Counted from the stretch's first letter, positions 1-8,767 are shown. The stretch: 64,000 bases of DNA from Suttonella indologenes (GCF_900460215.1 NZ_UHIA01000003.1:372001-436000); one strand, 5' to 3'. Notes: a model not told the origin generated them from the sequence alone. Program-made: numbers and translations.

Positions 1-554
1 TCTGAATATAGAATACATAAATCTCTCATTGTACAAGCATTTCCTTGTTTGGTTAATGTAAATAAAAATGCGCAAATTAAAATAAAAAACAAAAGTAAGA
101 TAAAAAATAAAATACTAATTATATATTTTATTGGTCTTTTAACCATAGTAATCTCTTTTAACAAAGAGAAATCATATGCCTTTTTCACCTCAATAAATAT
201 CCATGTATTAATGATAAAACTTAACACAAAGCTCAGATTCCAACCATAAGGATGCTGCATAGGAAGATAGAAAAACTTCAAAAACAAATAAATCTGATAA
301 TTGATTTCTTTATAATTAAAAAACCATATCAGAGATGCCAAAGCAAGATAGATTGGAAAACTGATAAAAAGTAATTTTACATATGTAATAAACATGCTAT
401 CTACATATTTTGTTATTTTTTCCTTGATTTCACGTTCAAACTTATATTTTGGCATAAATTCATAGCTGCCTTTTTTCACCTCGAAATCATGCACCATTTT
501 CCTAGTATCTTCAATAGATTTAAACGGCGGCTCTCTACGTTTAATTAATCGCAT
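1..554 (-). CDS. Predicted membrane protein of cassette A, 3' end outside the window
   Basis: Reading the minus strand from an ATG at 554 gives an open frame that reaches the left edge of the window without a stop, so the C-terminus is missing. The start is preceded by GAGAGAGAATT, a plausible ribosome binding site. The product begins MRLIKRREPPFKSIED, has a hydrophilic N-terminus of about 65 residues, then several hydrophobic segments (around residues 68-90, 105-120 and 145-170) separated by charged loops. It is clearly a paralogue of the broken gene at 4005-4702: both have the PPFK start, the KEINYQIYLFLK / QEINYKIYLFLK stretch, and the PYG(W/R)N loop. Function is not recognised. Its place upstream of an effector cassette, like its paralogue, suggests an immunity or accessory membrane protein, but that is inference. 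Confidence 0.75.
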   Translation of the reverse strand, partial: MRLIKRREPPFKSIEDTRKMVHDFEVKKGSYEFMPKYKFEREIKEKITKYVDSMFITYVKLLFISFPIYLALASLIWFFNYKEINYQIYLFLKFFYLPMQHPYGWNLSFVLSFIINTWIFIEVKKAYDFSLLKEITMVKRPIKYIISILFFILLLFFILICAFLFTLTKQGNACTMRDLCILYS

Positions 555-765
555 AATTCTCTCTCTTTTTAAACATTTTTATACAAGATATTATCTTCTG
601 TTTTCATCACTCTATGCTTAATATTTTTCTCTGTCAAGAGTAAAATGTTTTAATATTATTGACTTAATTTTTCAAGAAATTTTTGGCTTATCTGGTATTC
701 GCCAAAAATGACTTCATGCCAATTTTTGCAAATCGTGCAGTATGCCTTATACCCCGTAAATTCGG

Positions 766-957
766 CGTTTACTGACTTGCCCTAATCACCGTACTGCTTA
801 CATCGTGTTACTTTTCCACCTCTTCGATTATCGCTAAAGTTAAATTTTTATGTAGATTAAGTAATAATTTACGGATGCTCGGATTGTAGCATAATGAAAA
901 ACGATAATGCTATAAAAAATAGAAAAATAGTTATGTGCTTAGCGATATTCGGCTTGG
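766..957. repeat. Cassette boundary repeat, copy 1
   Basis: This non-coding stretch recurs nearly unchanged at 4821-5018 and 8496-8694. Shared landmarks are GACTTGCCCTAATCACCGTA and, further on, a run ending in a TATAGT repeat. Each copy lies between the start of one cassette operon and the 3' end of the next effector, so it probably carries the promoter of the minus-strand operon behind it. The rest of the 555-1214 gap holds two MITE-like repeats and no gene I can support. Confidence 0.8.
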
Positions 958-1063
958 TATAGTCAATTCAGCTCAAATAAAAACACAGTTTTTATATGTT
1001 AGCCCGCACAATAGTAAAGCTTGATATTTTCTAGGTGTGCAACTTTGTCATGAATTGACTATA
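958..1063. repeat. MITE-like element with TATAGTCAATTCA ends
   Basis: A 106-bp segment bounded by TATAGTCAATTCA at 958-970 and its exact reverse complement TGAATTGACTATA at 1051-1063. It has no coding potential. The right end shares its terminal TA bases with the next MITE-like repeat (1062-1154), so the two are abutted or nested at a TA target. Confidence 0.7.
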
Positions 1064-1154
1064 TAGTGACTTAACGTCAAAATGAGACTTAGAGATGCAT
1101 ATTTTGTCAGGAGAAGTGCTTGGCATAATCTCATTTTGAGGTTAAGAGACTATA
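1062..1154. repeat. MITE-like element with TATAGTGACTTAACGTC ends, copy 1
   Basis: About 93 bp with long imperfect terminal inverted repeats: it starts TATAGTGACTTAACGTCAAA and ends with TCATTTTGAGGTTAAGAGAC followed by TATA. Further copies lie at 5019-5111 (same orientation) and 8292-8381 (inverted). No ORF. The three copies each flank an effector cassette and give homologous sequence for recombination between cassettes. Confidence 0.75.
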
Positions 1155-1214
1155 AACTAGATGCGCAATTTTATTGACGAGAGAGAATTGTATTGAATAG
1201 AAAGAAAAATTGTA

Positions 1215-2659
1215 TTATGCGGCAAGCAACTTCGGCGCTTGCCGCTGCTCGGCACTAAGCGCAATCTTATCTGTAAAACGGCTAATCATAGGGTTGCTAT
1301 CAAATAACAAATCGCCCATCAGATGTTCTTTGCCTTCGCTATCGGTATAGCTGCCGGTGCGTGCAATCGTATTGCCCTTACCTTGTCTATTATTAGTTTC
1401 CAAATGCGCGAGATTTAGGCTGGTAATGTCTAATTCAGCAAGCGTAAAGAGTTCTCCCTCTTGGCTGATGCCGTCTTGATTTAAATCGCGCCAAACTTTT
1501 AGTTGTTCAAATACGGCATCTTGCGCATCAATTTTGCCATCGCCATTATCATCAAATTCTGCTGAAGCAGCAAAGCCGTTAGCGGCAAGCGAGCCGTCTT
1601 TTAGCAAGGTATTGTCGCCGAAGAGTTCGCCGCCGTGATTAATCACGCCGTCGCCATTGCTGTCTAATACCAATAAACCATCATCAGCACTCACCCAGCC
1701 GGTAGCTGTGCGAATACCGTCGTTATTATGATCGAATAATGTACTGTTCAGTCCTTCAATAGAAGTCGTTTCTATACCGTCGCCGTCTAGGTCTAGGTAA
1801 GTGGGTCGTAGGCATAGACTTTGCTATAGCGAAATGGAGTTAATTTGCGGAAAGGTTCTAAATCATACCAGAGAAAATTACATCTATCAGTAGAATAGGA
1901 CGGGATAACTTTCCAGTCTGAATCTTGTGTTTGTTCCCAAGGAAGAAGAAATTTAGAGTCTAAAGTGTCTAGTTTCTGCTGATCAAAAGCATATTTTTGC
2001 GCTTGCTCCATTCTTTTCTCCCATTTACTATAATCTTGAGCCTGATGATTGTTTTCAATATCAAAATTACGTTGATTTTTTAAGTAATCTTTGATGTCTT
2101 GGATACTAGGCTCTTTTTCCATCTTTACAAAGTATTTTTGAAATTCATTTAATCCTCCTGTTTGATTACTCCAATGCCCCATCCTAGCAATGGCTTGATA
2201 GAAATCAGGATGCGATTGATTAAATACACCACGTTCACCAATTGTCTCAATTGCAGTTTCTATACTTTTCAGTATTCTCTGAGCGCTTTTTGTATCTAAT
2301 TGATCTACAATATCTTTATTTTTTTCCAATGCCTCGTTAATCCGATTATAATTATCTACACCTATATTTTTAATAAATTCTTGTTTACTTATAGCTTGCT
2401 GTGTAGCACTTTTAATAATATTATCAATTTCAGGATTCTTAAATCCTTCTTTATTTAAAATATAAATAAATTTTTCTCTTGCAAAAGCATTTGTCCTTAC
2501 ATCATTTTGCATAACACCAAAAGAAAGCCCGCTTTTACCTTTGGCTGCAAATTCAGCATGATAGTAACTTCCTTTCCCTAATGCAGCTGAAGCATTTTCC
2601 ATATATTTATTAACATAAAGAACGTATTTTTTGCTAGAAAGTGATAATTCATAAGCCAT
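1215..2659 (-). pseudogene. Frameshifted effector: lysozyme-like N-terminal domain plus FrpC-type self-processing module
   Basis: Translation from the ATG at 2659 runs 288 residues to a stop at 1793 directly after ...YDPLT. In the neighbouring frame the sequence continues LDLDGDGIETTSIEG and then GWVSADDGLLVLDSNGDG down to a stop at 1215. Compared with the intact paralogue (5172-6206), one base is missing near 1793-1797, so this is a one-nucleotide frameshift at the Asp285-Pro286 processing bond. The N-terminal domain holds GLSFGVMQND (about residues 44-53), which resembles the G-x-G-x-MQ-x-D signature of goose-type lysozymes and lytic transglycosylases; that assignment is tentative. The C-terminal part has several EF-hand-like loops (DHNNDG, DSNGDG, DDNGDGK, DLNQDG) and matches the SPM of Neisseria FrpC, which cleaves Asp-Pro and links the new Asp end to a lysine. 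No RTX nonapeptides follow. It could be a sequencing error or a true null. Confidence 0.75.
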
Positions 2660-2677
2660 AGCATTTACCTTTAAAAA

Positions 2678-3730
2678 TTAATAATTATTTTTGAGCCATT
2701 CAGATAATTTTTCTGCTCTCAAAATCGGATCGTGAAAATTACCAAAGTTTTGTCTCATCGTTTTATATTCAATAAAATAAATATTTTCTAAATGATTTTC
2801 AGGAATGTCCAAACCTCTTTCTATATCAAAAATCATAAACAAAAAAGGATGTTCAAAATCAAACCAAACTAAAAAACGCTCTTTTTCTTGCTGATCAATG
2901 CGCCATATTTTAGTAATTCTTGAAATAATATCTGCTGCTAAAATTTTATTAGATTCATCATTTTCGAAATAGTGATTTAGAGTAGTTGGGTTATGGATAA
3001 CAATGCTTTTAGCTGATGAATATTCAGGGTAATATAATGAATTAGAAAAAGCATAAAACCCTATTTTCAATACCTCATTAGATTCTTCGCTTTTATCGTA
3101 AGTGGTATCTTGCATAACAAAGCTACGAGGCGTTTTCTCTAGGAAAGGTATGCTAGTAAAATAGTTAATATCATAATCAGTAAAATTCCAACAATCTTTT
3201 ACATCTTGACAAAAAGGTAAATAAGTTTTTGGGGTTATAAAAACATATTCATGCCGCATGTTAAAATCATCAACAATAATAGAGTTATCTCTGATTGAAT
3301 CAGATATGGTATAAGGAAGTCCATCACTATCATATTTTAAAACGATATCTTTTTCTTGTTTAACAAGTTTTCCATTTTCAACATTAATTAAAAAATAATC
3401 CTCATTGTAATCGCTGTTTATTAATAGGTAATATAAACCATCTTTAATGATTAAATCATTATAATAATGTTTATAAGGATAATTTTTATCCAACTCAGGA
3501 AAAAAAATAGCATTAACTTTTTGATGACTGAAAGAAATTTGCTTTTGCTCAATTATTTCATCTTTAGTCAATGGAATGGTTTTTTTAAACTGAATATTAT
3601 ATATAGAATCTATATCGTAAAAAGTTTGCTCTTCTTTTTTTTCTTCTATCGAATAGGATTTTGAATACACAACATTGTTAGAATAAATAAAAAGTGTAAT
3701 TGAAAAAGTAGTTAATAATATATTTTTCAT
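2678..3730 (-). CDS. Secreted protein of unknown function, candidate periplasmic immunity protein
   Basis: A 350-residue product with a clear Sec signal peptide: basic MKN start, hydrophobic ILLTTFSITLFIYS core, predicted cleavage near residues 22-24. The mature protein is hydrophilic, rich in Tyr, Asp and Glu, and without membrane segments. I do not recognise a family. It is followed 18 bp later by the lysozyme-like effector gene, in the same orientation. A periplasmic protein made from the same transcript as a putative peptidoglycan-acting effector is what one expects of an immunity protein, but nothing in the sequence proves this. Base composition is strongly AT-rich, unlike the chromosome to the right of 9100. 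Confidence 0.7.
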   Translation of the reverse strand: MKNILLTTFSITLFIYSNNVVYSKSYSIEEKKEEQTFYDIDSIYNIQFKKTIPLTKDEIIEQKQISFSHQKVNAIFFPELDKNYPYKHYYNDLIIKDGLYYLLINSDYNEDYFLINVENGKLVKQEKDIVLKYDSDGLPYTISDSIRDNSIIVDDFNMRHEYVFITPKTYLPFCQDVKDCWNFTDYDINYFTSIPFLEKTPRSFVMQDTTYDKSEESNEVLKIGFYAFSNSLYYPEYSSAKSIVIHNPTTLNHYFENDESNKILAADIISRITKIWRIDQQEKERFLVWFDFEHPFLFMIFDIERGLDIPENHLENIYFIEYKTMRQNFGNFHDPILRAEKLSEWLKNNY

Positions 3731-3805
3731 GAATTAATATTTCCTAGCTTTTGTAACAATAATCGTGTTTCAATATAGTCCAGGTTCTAGACTAGCTTTT
3801 TTTGC

Positions 3806-3988
3806 TTAATGTGAATTTTGAGGTTTGTTAGAAAAAACTGCTGGATTATTTAAAATACTAGCTAACCTTTTTTCATAAAACTCAGTTGCTAATGTTGAAT
3901 AATTAGTAACAATTAAACCTAAACCATTTTCTGAGAGTATTGTATTTTTCCATGTAATATCGAAAAAATTTCTTATTTCGTCTTTCAT
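3806..3988 (-). CDS. Small hypothetical protein of the cassette B operon
   Basis: A 60-residue product beginning MKDEIRNFFD. I chose the ATG at 3988 because it is preceded by GTAGGAAAAAAT, a good ribosome binding site; an upstream in-frame ATG at 4018 overlaps the end of the preceding gene and has no such site. No signal peptide or membrane segment. No family recognised. It lies between the membrane protein remnant and the secreted protein, all on the minus strand with short gaps, so it is probably co-transcribed with the cassette. Confidence 0.5.
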   Translation of the reverse strand: MKDEIRNFFDITWKNTILSENGLGLIVTNYSTLATEFYEKRLASILNNPAVFSNKPQNSH

Positions 3989-4004
3989 ATTTTTTCCTAC
4001 ATTT

Positions 4005-4702
4005 TTAATTTGACACATCTATTGGTTCTACATTTCTAAAATCTAATCTTATATAAATTAGCGAATATATAAAATACCCTATACCAAAAAAATTATAAAA
4101 GACATTGTTGAAGCATATAGAAACATTGAATCCGAATTCAGAAAACATAGTGAACCTCTTGTGCAAGGATCTGCTTTTTCTGGCATAGTAATAAATGATG
4201 CAATAACAAATAAAAAAATCATGATTAACATCATTATACTGCAAAAAAAATATCTAACAGGATGATTTATTTTTGTTGATTTTATTAGAATAGAAAAATT
4301 ATAACTTCTTCTCATGTGGTTAAATAAAAGTAAATTAATAAAAAAACTAATAAGGAAACTAAAATTCCGACCATAAGGGTCACGAATAGGAATATATAGA
4401 GATTTTAAAAAAAGATAGATTTTATAATTTATTTCTTGATAATCAAACAGAAAAATTAAAGAGCATAAGCAAATATAAAACGGAAATATAAATAAAGATA
4501 TCGCTCCATAATATACTAATGCATTATCAACATATTCTGAAACTTTTTTTTGAAACTCTCCTGGTTTATATCGTTCAGAAAAAACATAAAAATTCACATA
4601 TCCTTCTTTCCATAAGTACTCATAAGGCTTATGTTGATTAGCAACAGCAATTGCCTCCTCAACAGTTTTGAAAGGTGGTTCTATTTTCTTTATTATCGGC
4701 AT
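4005..4702 (-). pseudogene. Membrane protein of cassette B, frameshifted in a T-run
   Basis: The frame from the ATG at 4702 encodes 207 residues and stops at 4079. The last codons run through seven consecutive T (minus strand, about 4083-4089). With eight T the frame continues as ...FFGIGYFIYSLIYIRLDF and a hydrophilic tail, ending at 4005; this adds what looks like a final membrane helix. The protein is a paralogue of the partial gene at 1-554 (PPFK start, YKIYLFLK, PYGRN). The frameshift may be a sequencing error in a homopolymer, a null mutation, or slippage-based on/off switching. Function unknown; predicted inner-membrane protein with three or four helices, encoded first in the cassette B operon. 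Confidence 0.65.
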
Positions 4703-4711
4703 ACTATCTCC

Positions 4712-5018
4712 TGTTTTACAAAATTAATTAGCAGAGAGAAGAAAATTTTGCTGCGTTGTTACTATTTACTCGTTTTGTTATCGCTCATCCTCCTAGAACC
4801 CTAGAATTGAAAAACATCACGGTGTTTGCTGACTTGCCCTAATCACCGTACTGCTTACATCGCGTTACTTTTTCACCTCTTCGATTATCGCTAAAGTTAA
4901 ATTTTTATGTAGATTAAGTAATAATTTACGGATGCTCGGATTCTAGCATAATGAAAAACGATAATGCTATAAAAAATTGGAAAAATAGTTATGTGCTTAC
5001 TGATAGTTCGTCTCTTGG
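4712..5018. repeat. Cassette boundary repeat, copy 2
   Basis: Longer copy of the boundary repeat. Bases 4712-4820 match 8387-8495 (a segment containing GTTGTTACTATTTACTCG) and 4821-5018 matches 766-957 as well. It fills the gap between the start of the cassette B operon and the 3' end of the cassette C effector. No convincing gene is seen in it. Confidence 0.8.
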
Positions 5019-5111
5019 TATAGCACTTTAACGTCAAAATGATATTTAGAGATGCGTATTTTGTCAGGAGAAGCGCTTGGCATAAGCTCATTTTGAGGTT
5101 AAGAGACTATA
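5019..5111. repeat. MITE-like element with TATAG...ACGTCAAAATGA ends, copy 2
   Basis: Second copy of the element at 1062-1154, about 93 bp, same orientation, starting TATAGCACTTTAACGTC and ending GGTTAAGAGACTATA. The sequence from here to the effector stop (5112-5171) is also nearly identical to 1155-1214, so the duplication extends beyond the MITE. Confidence 0.7.
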
Positions 5112-5171
5112 AACTAGATGCGCAATTTTATTGACGAGAGAGAATTGTATTGAATAGAAAGAAAAATTATA

Positions 5172-6206
5172 TTATGCGGCAAGCAACTTCGGCGCTTGCC
5201 GCTGTTCGGCACTAAGCGCAATTTCATCTGTAAAACGGCTAATCATAGAGTTGCTGTCAAATAGCAAATCGCCCATTTTGTGTGTGCTGCCGTCTGTACT
5301 GGTATAGCTGCCTAAACGCGCTACGCTATTGCCATTGCCCTGTCTTTGATTGACCGCTTGATGGTTCAAATCTAGCGATTGAATGCCTAACTCAGCAAGC
5401 GTAAAGAGTTCTCCCTCTTGGCTGATGCCGTCTTGATTTAAATCGCGCCAAACTTTTAGCTGTTCAAACACCGCATCTTGCGTATCAATTTTGCCATCGC
5501 CATTATCATCATGTTCTGCTAATGCGGCAAAACCTGTCGGCGCCAAGCTGCCGTCTTTTAGCAAGGTATTGTCGCCGAAGAGTTCGCCGCCGTGATTAAT
5601 CACGCCGTCGCCATTGCGGTCTAAGACCAATAAACCGTCATCAGCACTCACCCAACCGGTAGCTGTGCGGATACCGTCGTTATTATGATCGAATAATGTA
5701 CTGTTCAAGCCCTCGATAGCGGTGGTTTCTATAATACCGTCGTCGTCTAGGTCTAAGCTTAGGGGATCGTAAACTTGATATTTGCCTGTGCGGTTGAGTT
5801 TTGCAAAATCACTTAAATTATCATAGAGAGCAAAAGCATTTAAGCCAAAATTTAATGCCGTACCAAGCATTCCTAACGGAGTAAATTTTCCTATAAGAGA
5901 TATTGCAGTAATACCCAAGGTTGCTGCATCTCCCCATGTTAAATTTTCTTTGCCAATAATTTTTAAAATAACAACACCTGCATTTGCAATATTGCTAATT
6001 TTTCCTAGACGATTTTTAATTGATGAATCATAACCATCTATTCCTGACGACATTGCATTCAACATATCAGATCCTGATGCAATTCCCTGTATAACAGCAA
6101 TATGAGTTTTTTCACCTTTTTCATATCTTACTGTACTACCTACCCAATTGTTTAAAGTAGATGCACTATTTCCCATTAAATCAAAGAAAACAGCTAAAAC
6201 AGTCAT
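5172..6206 (-). CDS. Intact short effector with hydrophobic N-terminal domain and FrpC-type self-processing module
   Basis: A 344-residue product. Residues 1-146 form a variable domain with glycine-rich hydrophobic stretches (for example GDAATLGITAISLIG and LGMLGTALNFGLNAFAL), suggestive of a membrane-active or pore-forming toxin; no catalytic motif is seen. Asp147-Pro148 begins YDPLSLDLDDDG, the start of an SPM like that of Neisseria FrpC, where calcium triggers Asp-Pro cleavage and Asp-Lys cross-linking. EF-hand-like loops follow (DHNNDG, DRNGDG, DDNGDGK, DLNQDG). The protein ends APKLLAA with no RTX nonapeptides after the SPM, so export by a type I system is not self-evident. Its ATG overlaps the stop of the immunity gene (ATGA), implying translational coupling. 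From the paralogue at 1215-2659 it differs completely before the Asp-Pro bond and is nearly identical after it. Confidence 0.8.
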   Translation of the reverse strand: MTVLAVFFDLMGNSASTLNNWVGSTVRYEKGEKTHIAVIQGIASGSDMLNAMSSGIDGYDSSIKNRLGKISNIANAGVVILKIIGKENLTWGDAATLGITAISLIGKFTPLGMLGTALNFGLNAFALYDNLSDFAKLNRTGKYQVYDPLSLDLDDDGIIETTAIEGLNSTLFDHNNDGIRTATGWVSADDGLLVLDRNGDGVINHGGELFGDNTLLKDGSLAPTGFAALAEHDDNGDGKIDTQDAVFEQLKVWRDLNQDGISQEGELFTLAELGIQSLDLNHQAVNQRQGNGNSVARLGSYTSTDGSTHKMGDLLFDSNSMISRFTDEIALSAEQRQAPKLLAA

Positions 6207-6772
6207 AATTTATTCTCCTTTTTTGAGATTGACTTAATTCTATTATAAGAAATAAAAATATACCAAAAGATAATAAAATAAGAAAATATAAAAAAATTAT
6301 TCTGTATTTTTTGAGAAAAAATAAATTCATTTAATTGTTTATTTTGAAAAATATAATCCCCATTCTTTTTAACACTGCTTATTAAGCCAACAAATATATC
6401 TTTTTCAATACTCCCTATATAATAATTCAGTTCGTATTCTTCATTAAATTGATATGAAACCCTCCTTTTTTTACTACAAAAGTCATATAGCTCTACTCCA
6501 ATACAACTCGATGAAAACCTTGCCGGCATAATATTGCTATGAATGATGAAGTCTGAAGGTATTTTTCCACTACCTTTTGAAAAAGAAATTTCAAAAGGAC
6601 CTTTGAATATTATTGTTTTCCCTACATATTTACGATATTGCTCTAAAGGTTTGCTTGAAATTCCAGCATAAATAAAAATAAAAAGCATGATTATCCAAAC
6701 GAAAAGTATGGACTTTAAATCCTTTTTTGAACAATCAGCAAGCGTAATATAGGATAATAAAAATTTAAACAT
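6203..6772 (-). CDS. Predicted immunity membrane protein, copy 1 (adjacent to the intact effector)
   Basis: A 189-residue product with one membrane helix near residues 24-40, a hydrophilic central region of about 110 residues containing a conserved pair of cysteines (SSSCIGVELYDFC), and a second helix near residues 155-175 followed by a basic tail (SISKKENK). The start has GGAG seven bases upstream. Its stop overlaps the effector start (ATGA). Two further copies follow upstream at exact 727-bp spacing. A two-helix inner-membrane protein coupled to a hydrophobic effector fits immunity to a membrane-active toxin; this is inferred from context only, and the family is not recognised. Confidence 0.75.
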   Translation of the reverse strand: MFKFLLSYITLADCSKKDLKSILFVWIIMLFIFIYAGISSKPLEQYRKYVGKTIIFKGPFEISFSKGSGKIPSDFIIHSNIMPARFSSSCIGVELYDFCSKKRRVSYQFNEEYELNYYIGSIEKDIFVGLISSVKKNGDYIFQNKQLNEFIFSQKIQNNFFIFSYFIIFWYIFISYNRIKSISKKENKL

Positions 6773-6929
6773 ATTGACTCCAAAAATTATTTGTTTTGCA
6801 TTTGAACTATCAATGTGTGAGATTCAGGTTGGGAATGCCTAACTCAGCAGGTATAAAGTTGGCTGATGGTATTACATTAAACATATTAGATTCTGGCATC
6901 CCCTGAATCAAAGAAAACAGCTAAAACAG
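6773..6929 (-). pseudogene. Effector deletion scar 1
   Basis: This 157-bp gap holds both ends of a deleted effector gene. Next to the preceding immunity gene it begins ATGACTGTTTTAGCTGTTTT, the same start (MTVLAVFFD) as the intact effector, and terminates after 15 codons. Near the other end, the minus strand reads AELGIPNLNLTH then stop, a degraded form of the SPM stretch LAELGIQSLDLNH. The middle of the effector, including the toxin domain and most of the SPM, is gone. Confidence 0.7.
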
Positions 6930-7499
6930 TCATGATTTATTCTCCTTTTTTGAGATTGACTTAATTCTATTATAAGAAATAAAAATATACCAAAAAATAA
7001 TTGGATACCAAAAAATATAAAAAAAGTCCCATATTTTTTTTGGAAGAAGGAATCGATTTAAATGTTTATTTTGAAAAATATAATCACCATTCTTTTTAAC
7101 GCTAATTATCAATCCGATAAATCTGGATTTTTCAATATTTCTCACATAATAATTCAGCTCGTATTCTTCATTAAATTTATATAAAACTCTTCTTTTTTTA
7201 CTACAAAAGTCATATAGCTCCACTCCAATACAACTCGATGAAAACCTTGCCGGCATAATATTGCTGTGAATGATGAATTCTGAAGGTATTCTCCCACCAC
7301 CTTTTGAATAAGAAATGTCAAAAGGACCTTTGAATACTATTGTTTTTCCCATATATTCACGATATTCCTCTAATGGCTTATATACAATTTCATTATAAAT
7401 TGAAAACAGAAATATCATTACCCAAATAATAAGTGTCAATTTTAAATCATCTTTTGAACAATCCTCAAGTGTAATATAGGATAATAAAAATTTAAACAT
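6930..7499 (-). CDS. Predicted orphan immunity membrane protein, copy 2
   Basis: A 189-residue paralogue of the proteins at 6203-6772 and 7657-8226, with the same two-helix layout and the shared stretch IIHSNIMPARFSSSC. Divergence is concentrated in the first helix and in the region around residues 120-155, while the central block and last 20 residues are near-identical. It is followed by a scar instead of a toxin, so it is an orphan immunity gene. The stop still overlaps the ATG of the remnant effector start. GGAG precedes the ATG. Confidence 0.75.
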   Translation of the reverse strand: MFKFLLSYITLEDCSKDDLKLTLIIWVMIFLFSIYNEIVYKPLEEYREYMGKTIVFKGPFDISYSKGGGRIPSEFIIHSNIMPARFSSSCIGVELYDFCSKKRRVLYKFNEEYELNYYVRNIEKSRFIGLIISVKKNGDYIFQNKHLNRFLLPKKIWDFFYIFWYPIIFWYIFISYNRIKSISKKENKS

Positions 7500-7656
7500 A
7501 TTGACTCCAAAAATTATTGGTTTTGCATTTGAACTATCAATGTGTGAGATTCAGGTTGGGAATGCCTAACTCAGCAGGTATAAAGTTTTCTGATGGTATT
7601 ACATTAAACATATTAGATTTTGATGCTTTCTGAATCAAAGAAAACAGCTAAAACAG
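7500..7656 (-). pseudogene. Effector deletion scar 2
   Basis: Another 157-bp gap, nearly identical to 6773-6929: the MTVLAVFFD start of the effector, here continuing SESIKI and stop, then the degraded AELGIPNLNL fragment of the SPM. Same length and same breakpoints as scar 1, so the deletion preceded the duplication of the unit. Confidence 0.7.
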
Positions 7657-8226
7657 TCATGATTTATTCTCCTTTTTTGAGATTGACTTAATTCTATTAT
7701 AAGAAATAAAAATATACCAAAAAATAATTGGATACCAAAAAATATAGAAAAACTCCCATGCTTTTTGTAAAAAAACAAATTCATTCAGACGTTTGTTGTA
7801 AAAAATATAATTTCCATTCTTTTTAACGCTGCTTATCAATCCCCAAAATCTATCTTTGTAAATACTCCTTACATAATAATTTAGTTCGTATTCTTCGTTA
7901 AATTTATATGGAACTCTCTTTTTTTTACTACAAAAGTCATATAACTCTACTCCAGAACAACTCGATGAAAACCTTGCCGGCATAATATTGCTATGAATGA
8001 TGAATTCTGAAGGTATTCTCCCACTACCTTTTGAATAAGAAATGTTAAAAGGACCTTTGAATACTATTGTTTTTCCTATATATTCACGATATTCTTCTGA
8101 TGGTTTAATTGAAATTTCAGCATAAATTGAAACTAGAAATATTATTACCCAAATAATAAGTGTCGATTTTAAATCATCTTTTGAACAATCCTCAAGTGTA
8201 ATATAGGATAATAAAAATTTAAACAT
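7657..8226 (-). CDS. Predicted orphan immunity membrane protein, copy 3 (first gene of the operon)
   Basis: Third 189-residue member, two predicted helices, conserved central block (IIHSNIMPARFSSSC, although the next residue is Ser instead of Ile) and the SISKKENKS tail. It is the promoter-proximal gene of the minus-strand operon 8226-5172. The 8227-8291 stretch just upstream should contain the promoter. It is separated from the second copy by a scar. Confidence 0.75.
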   Translation of the reverse strand: MFKFLLSYITLEDCSKDDLKSTLIIWVIIFLVSIYAEISIKPSEEYREYIGKTIVFKGPFNISYSKGSGRIPSEFIIHSNIMPARFSSSCSGVELYDFCSKKKRVPYKFNEEYELNYYVRSIYKDRFWGLISSVKKNGNYIFYNKRLNEFVFLQKAWEFFYIFWYPIIFWYIFISYNRIKSISKKENKS

Positions 8227-8291
8227 ATTGACTCCAAAAATTATTTATTTTATATTTGATCTATCATCTTGTTATTATAACTATAATCTCC

Positions 8292-8381
8292 AGTCTCTTA
8301 ATATCAAAATGAGATTATTCCAAGTACTTCTCCTGACAAAATATGCATCTCTAAATTCCATTTTGACGTTAAGATACTATA
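8292..8381. repeat. MITE-like element, copy 3, inverted
   Basis: Reverse-complement copy of the elements at 1062-1154 and 5019-5111: it starts AGTCTCTTAATATCAAAATG and ends ATTTTGACGTTAAGATACTA, with ACTTCTCCTGACAAAATATG in the middle. It marks the upstream end of the cassette C operon. Confidence 0.7.
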
Positions 8382-8386
8382 TATTC

Positions 8387-8694
8387 TGTTTTACGAAATT
8401 AATTAGTAGCGAGAAGAAAATTTTGCTGCGTTGTTACTATTTACTCGTTTTGTTATCGCTCATCCTCCTAGAACCCTAGAATTGAAAAACATCACGGTGT
8501 TTGCTGACTTGCCCTAATCACCGTACTACTTACGTCGCGTTACTTTTCCACCTATTCGATTATCGCTAAAGTTAAATTTTTATGTAAATTAAGTAATAAT
8601 TTACGGATGCTCGGATTGTAGCATAATGAAAAACGATAATGCTATAAAAAATAGAAAAATAGTTATGTGCTTAGCGATATTCGGCTTGGTATAG
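8387..8694. repeat. Cassette boundary repeat, copy 3
   Basis: Near-identical to 4712-5018, including the GTTGTTACTATTTACTCG segment and the GACTTGCCCTAATCACCGTA segment, ending in TTGGTATAGTGACTTAACGT, the left end of another MITE-type repeat that soon changes into a different one (8691-8755, with CAAGGCAAGCTAACGCC). No gene is seen here. Confidence 0.75.
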
Positions 8695-8767
8695 TGACTT
8701 AACGTCAAAATGAGACAAGGCAAGCTAACGCCGTAATACTTTTTCAATTCTTCGATTATTTTGCTGC

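Noticed and set aside
49..249. Plus-strand frame of 66 residues
   Set aside because: It is antisense to a partial minus-strand membrane gene that has clear paralogy to 4005-4702.
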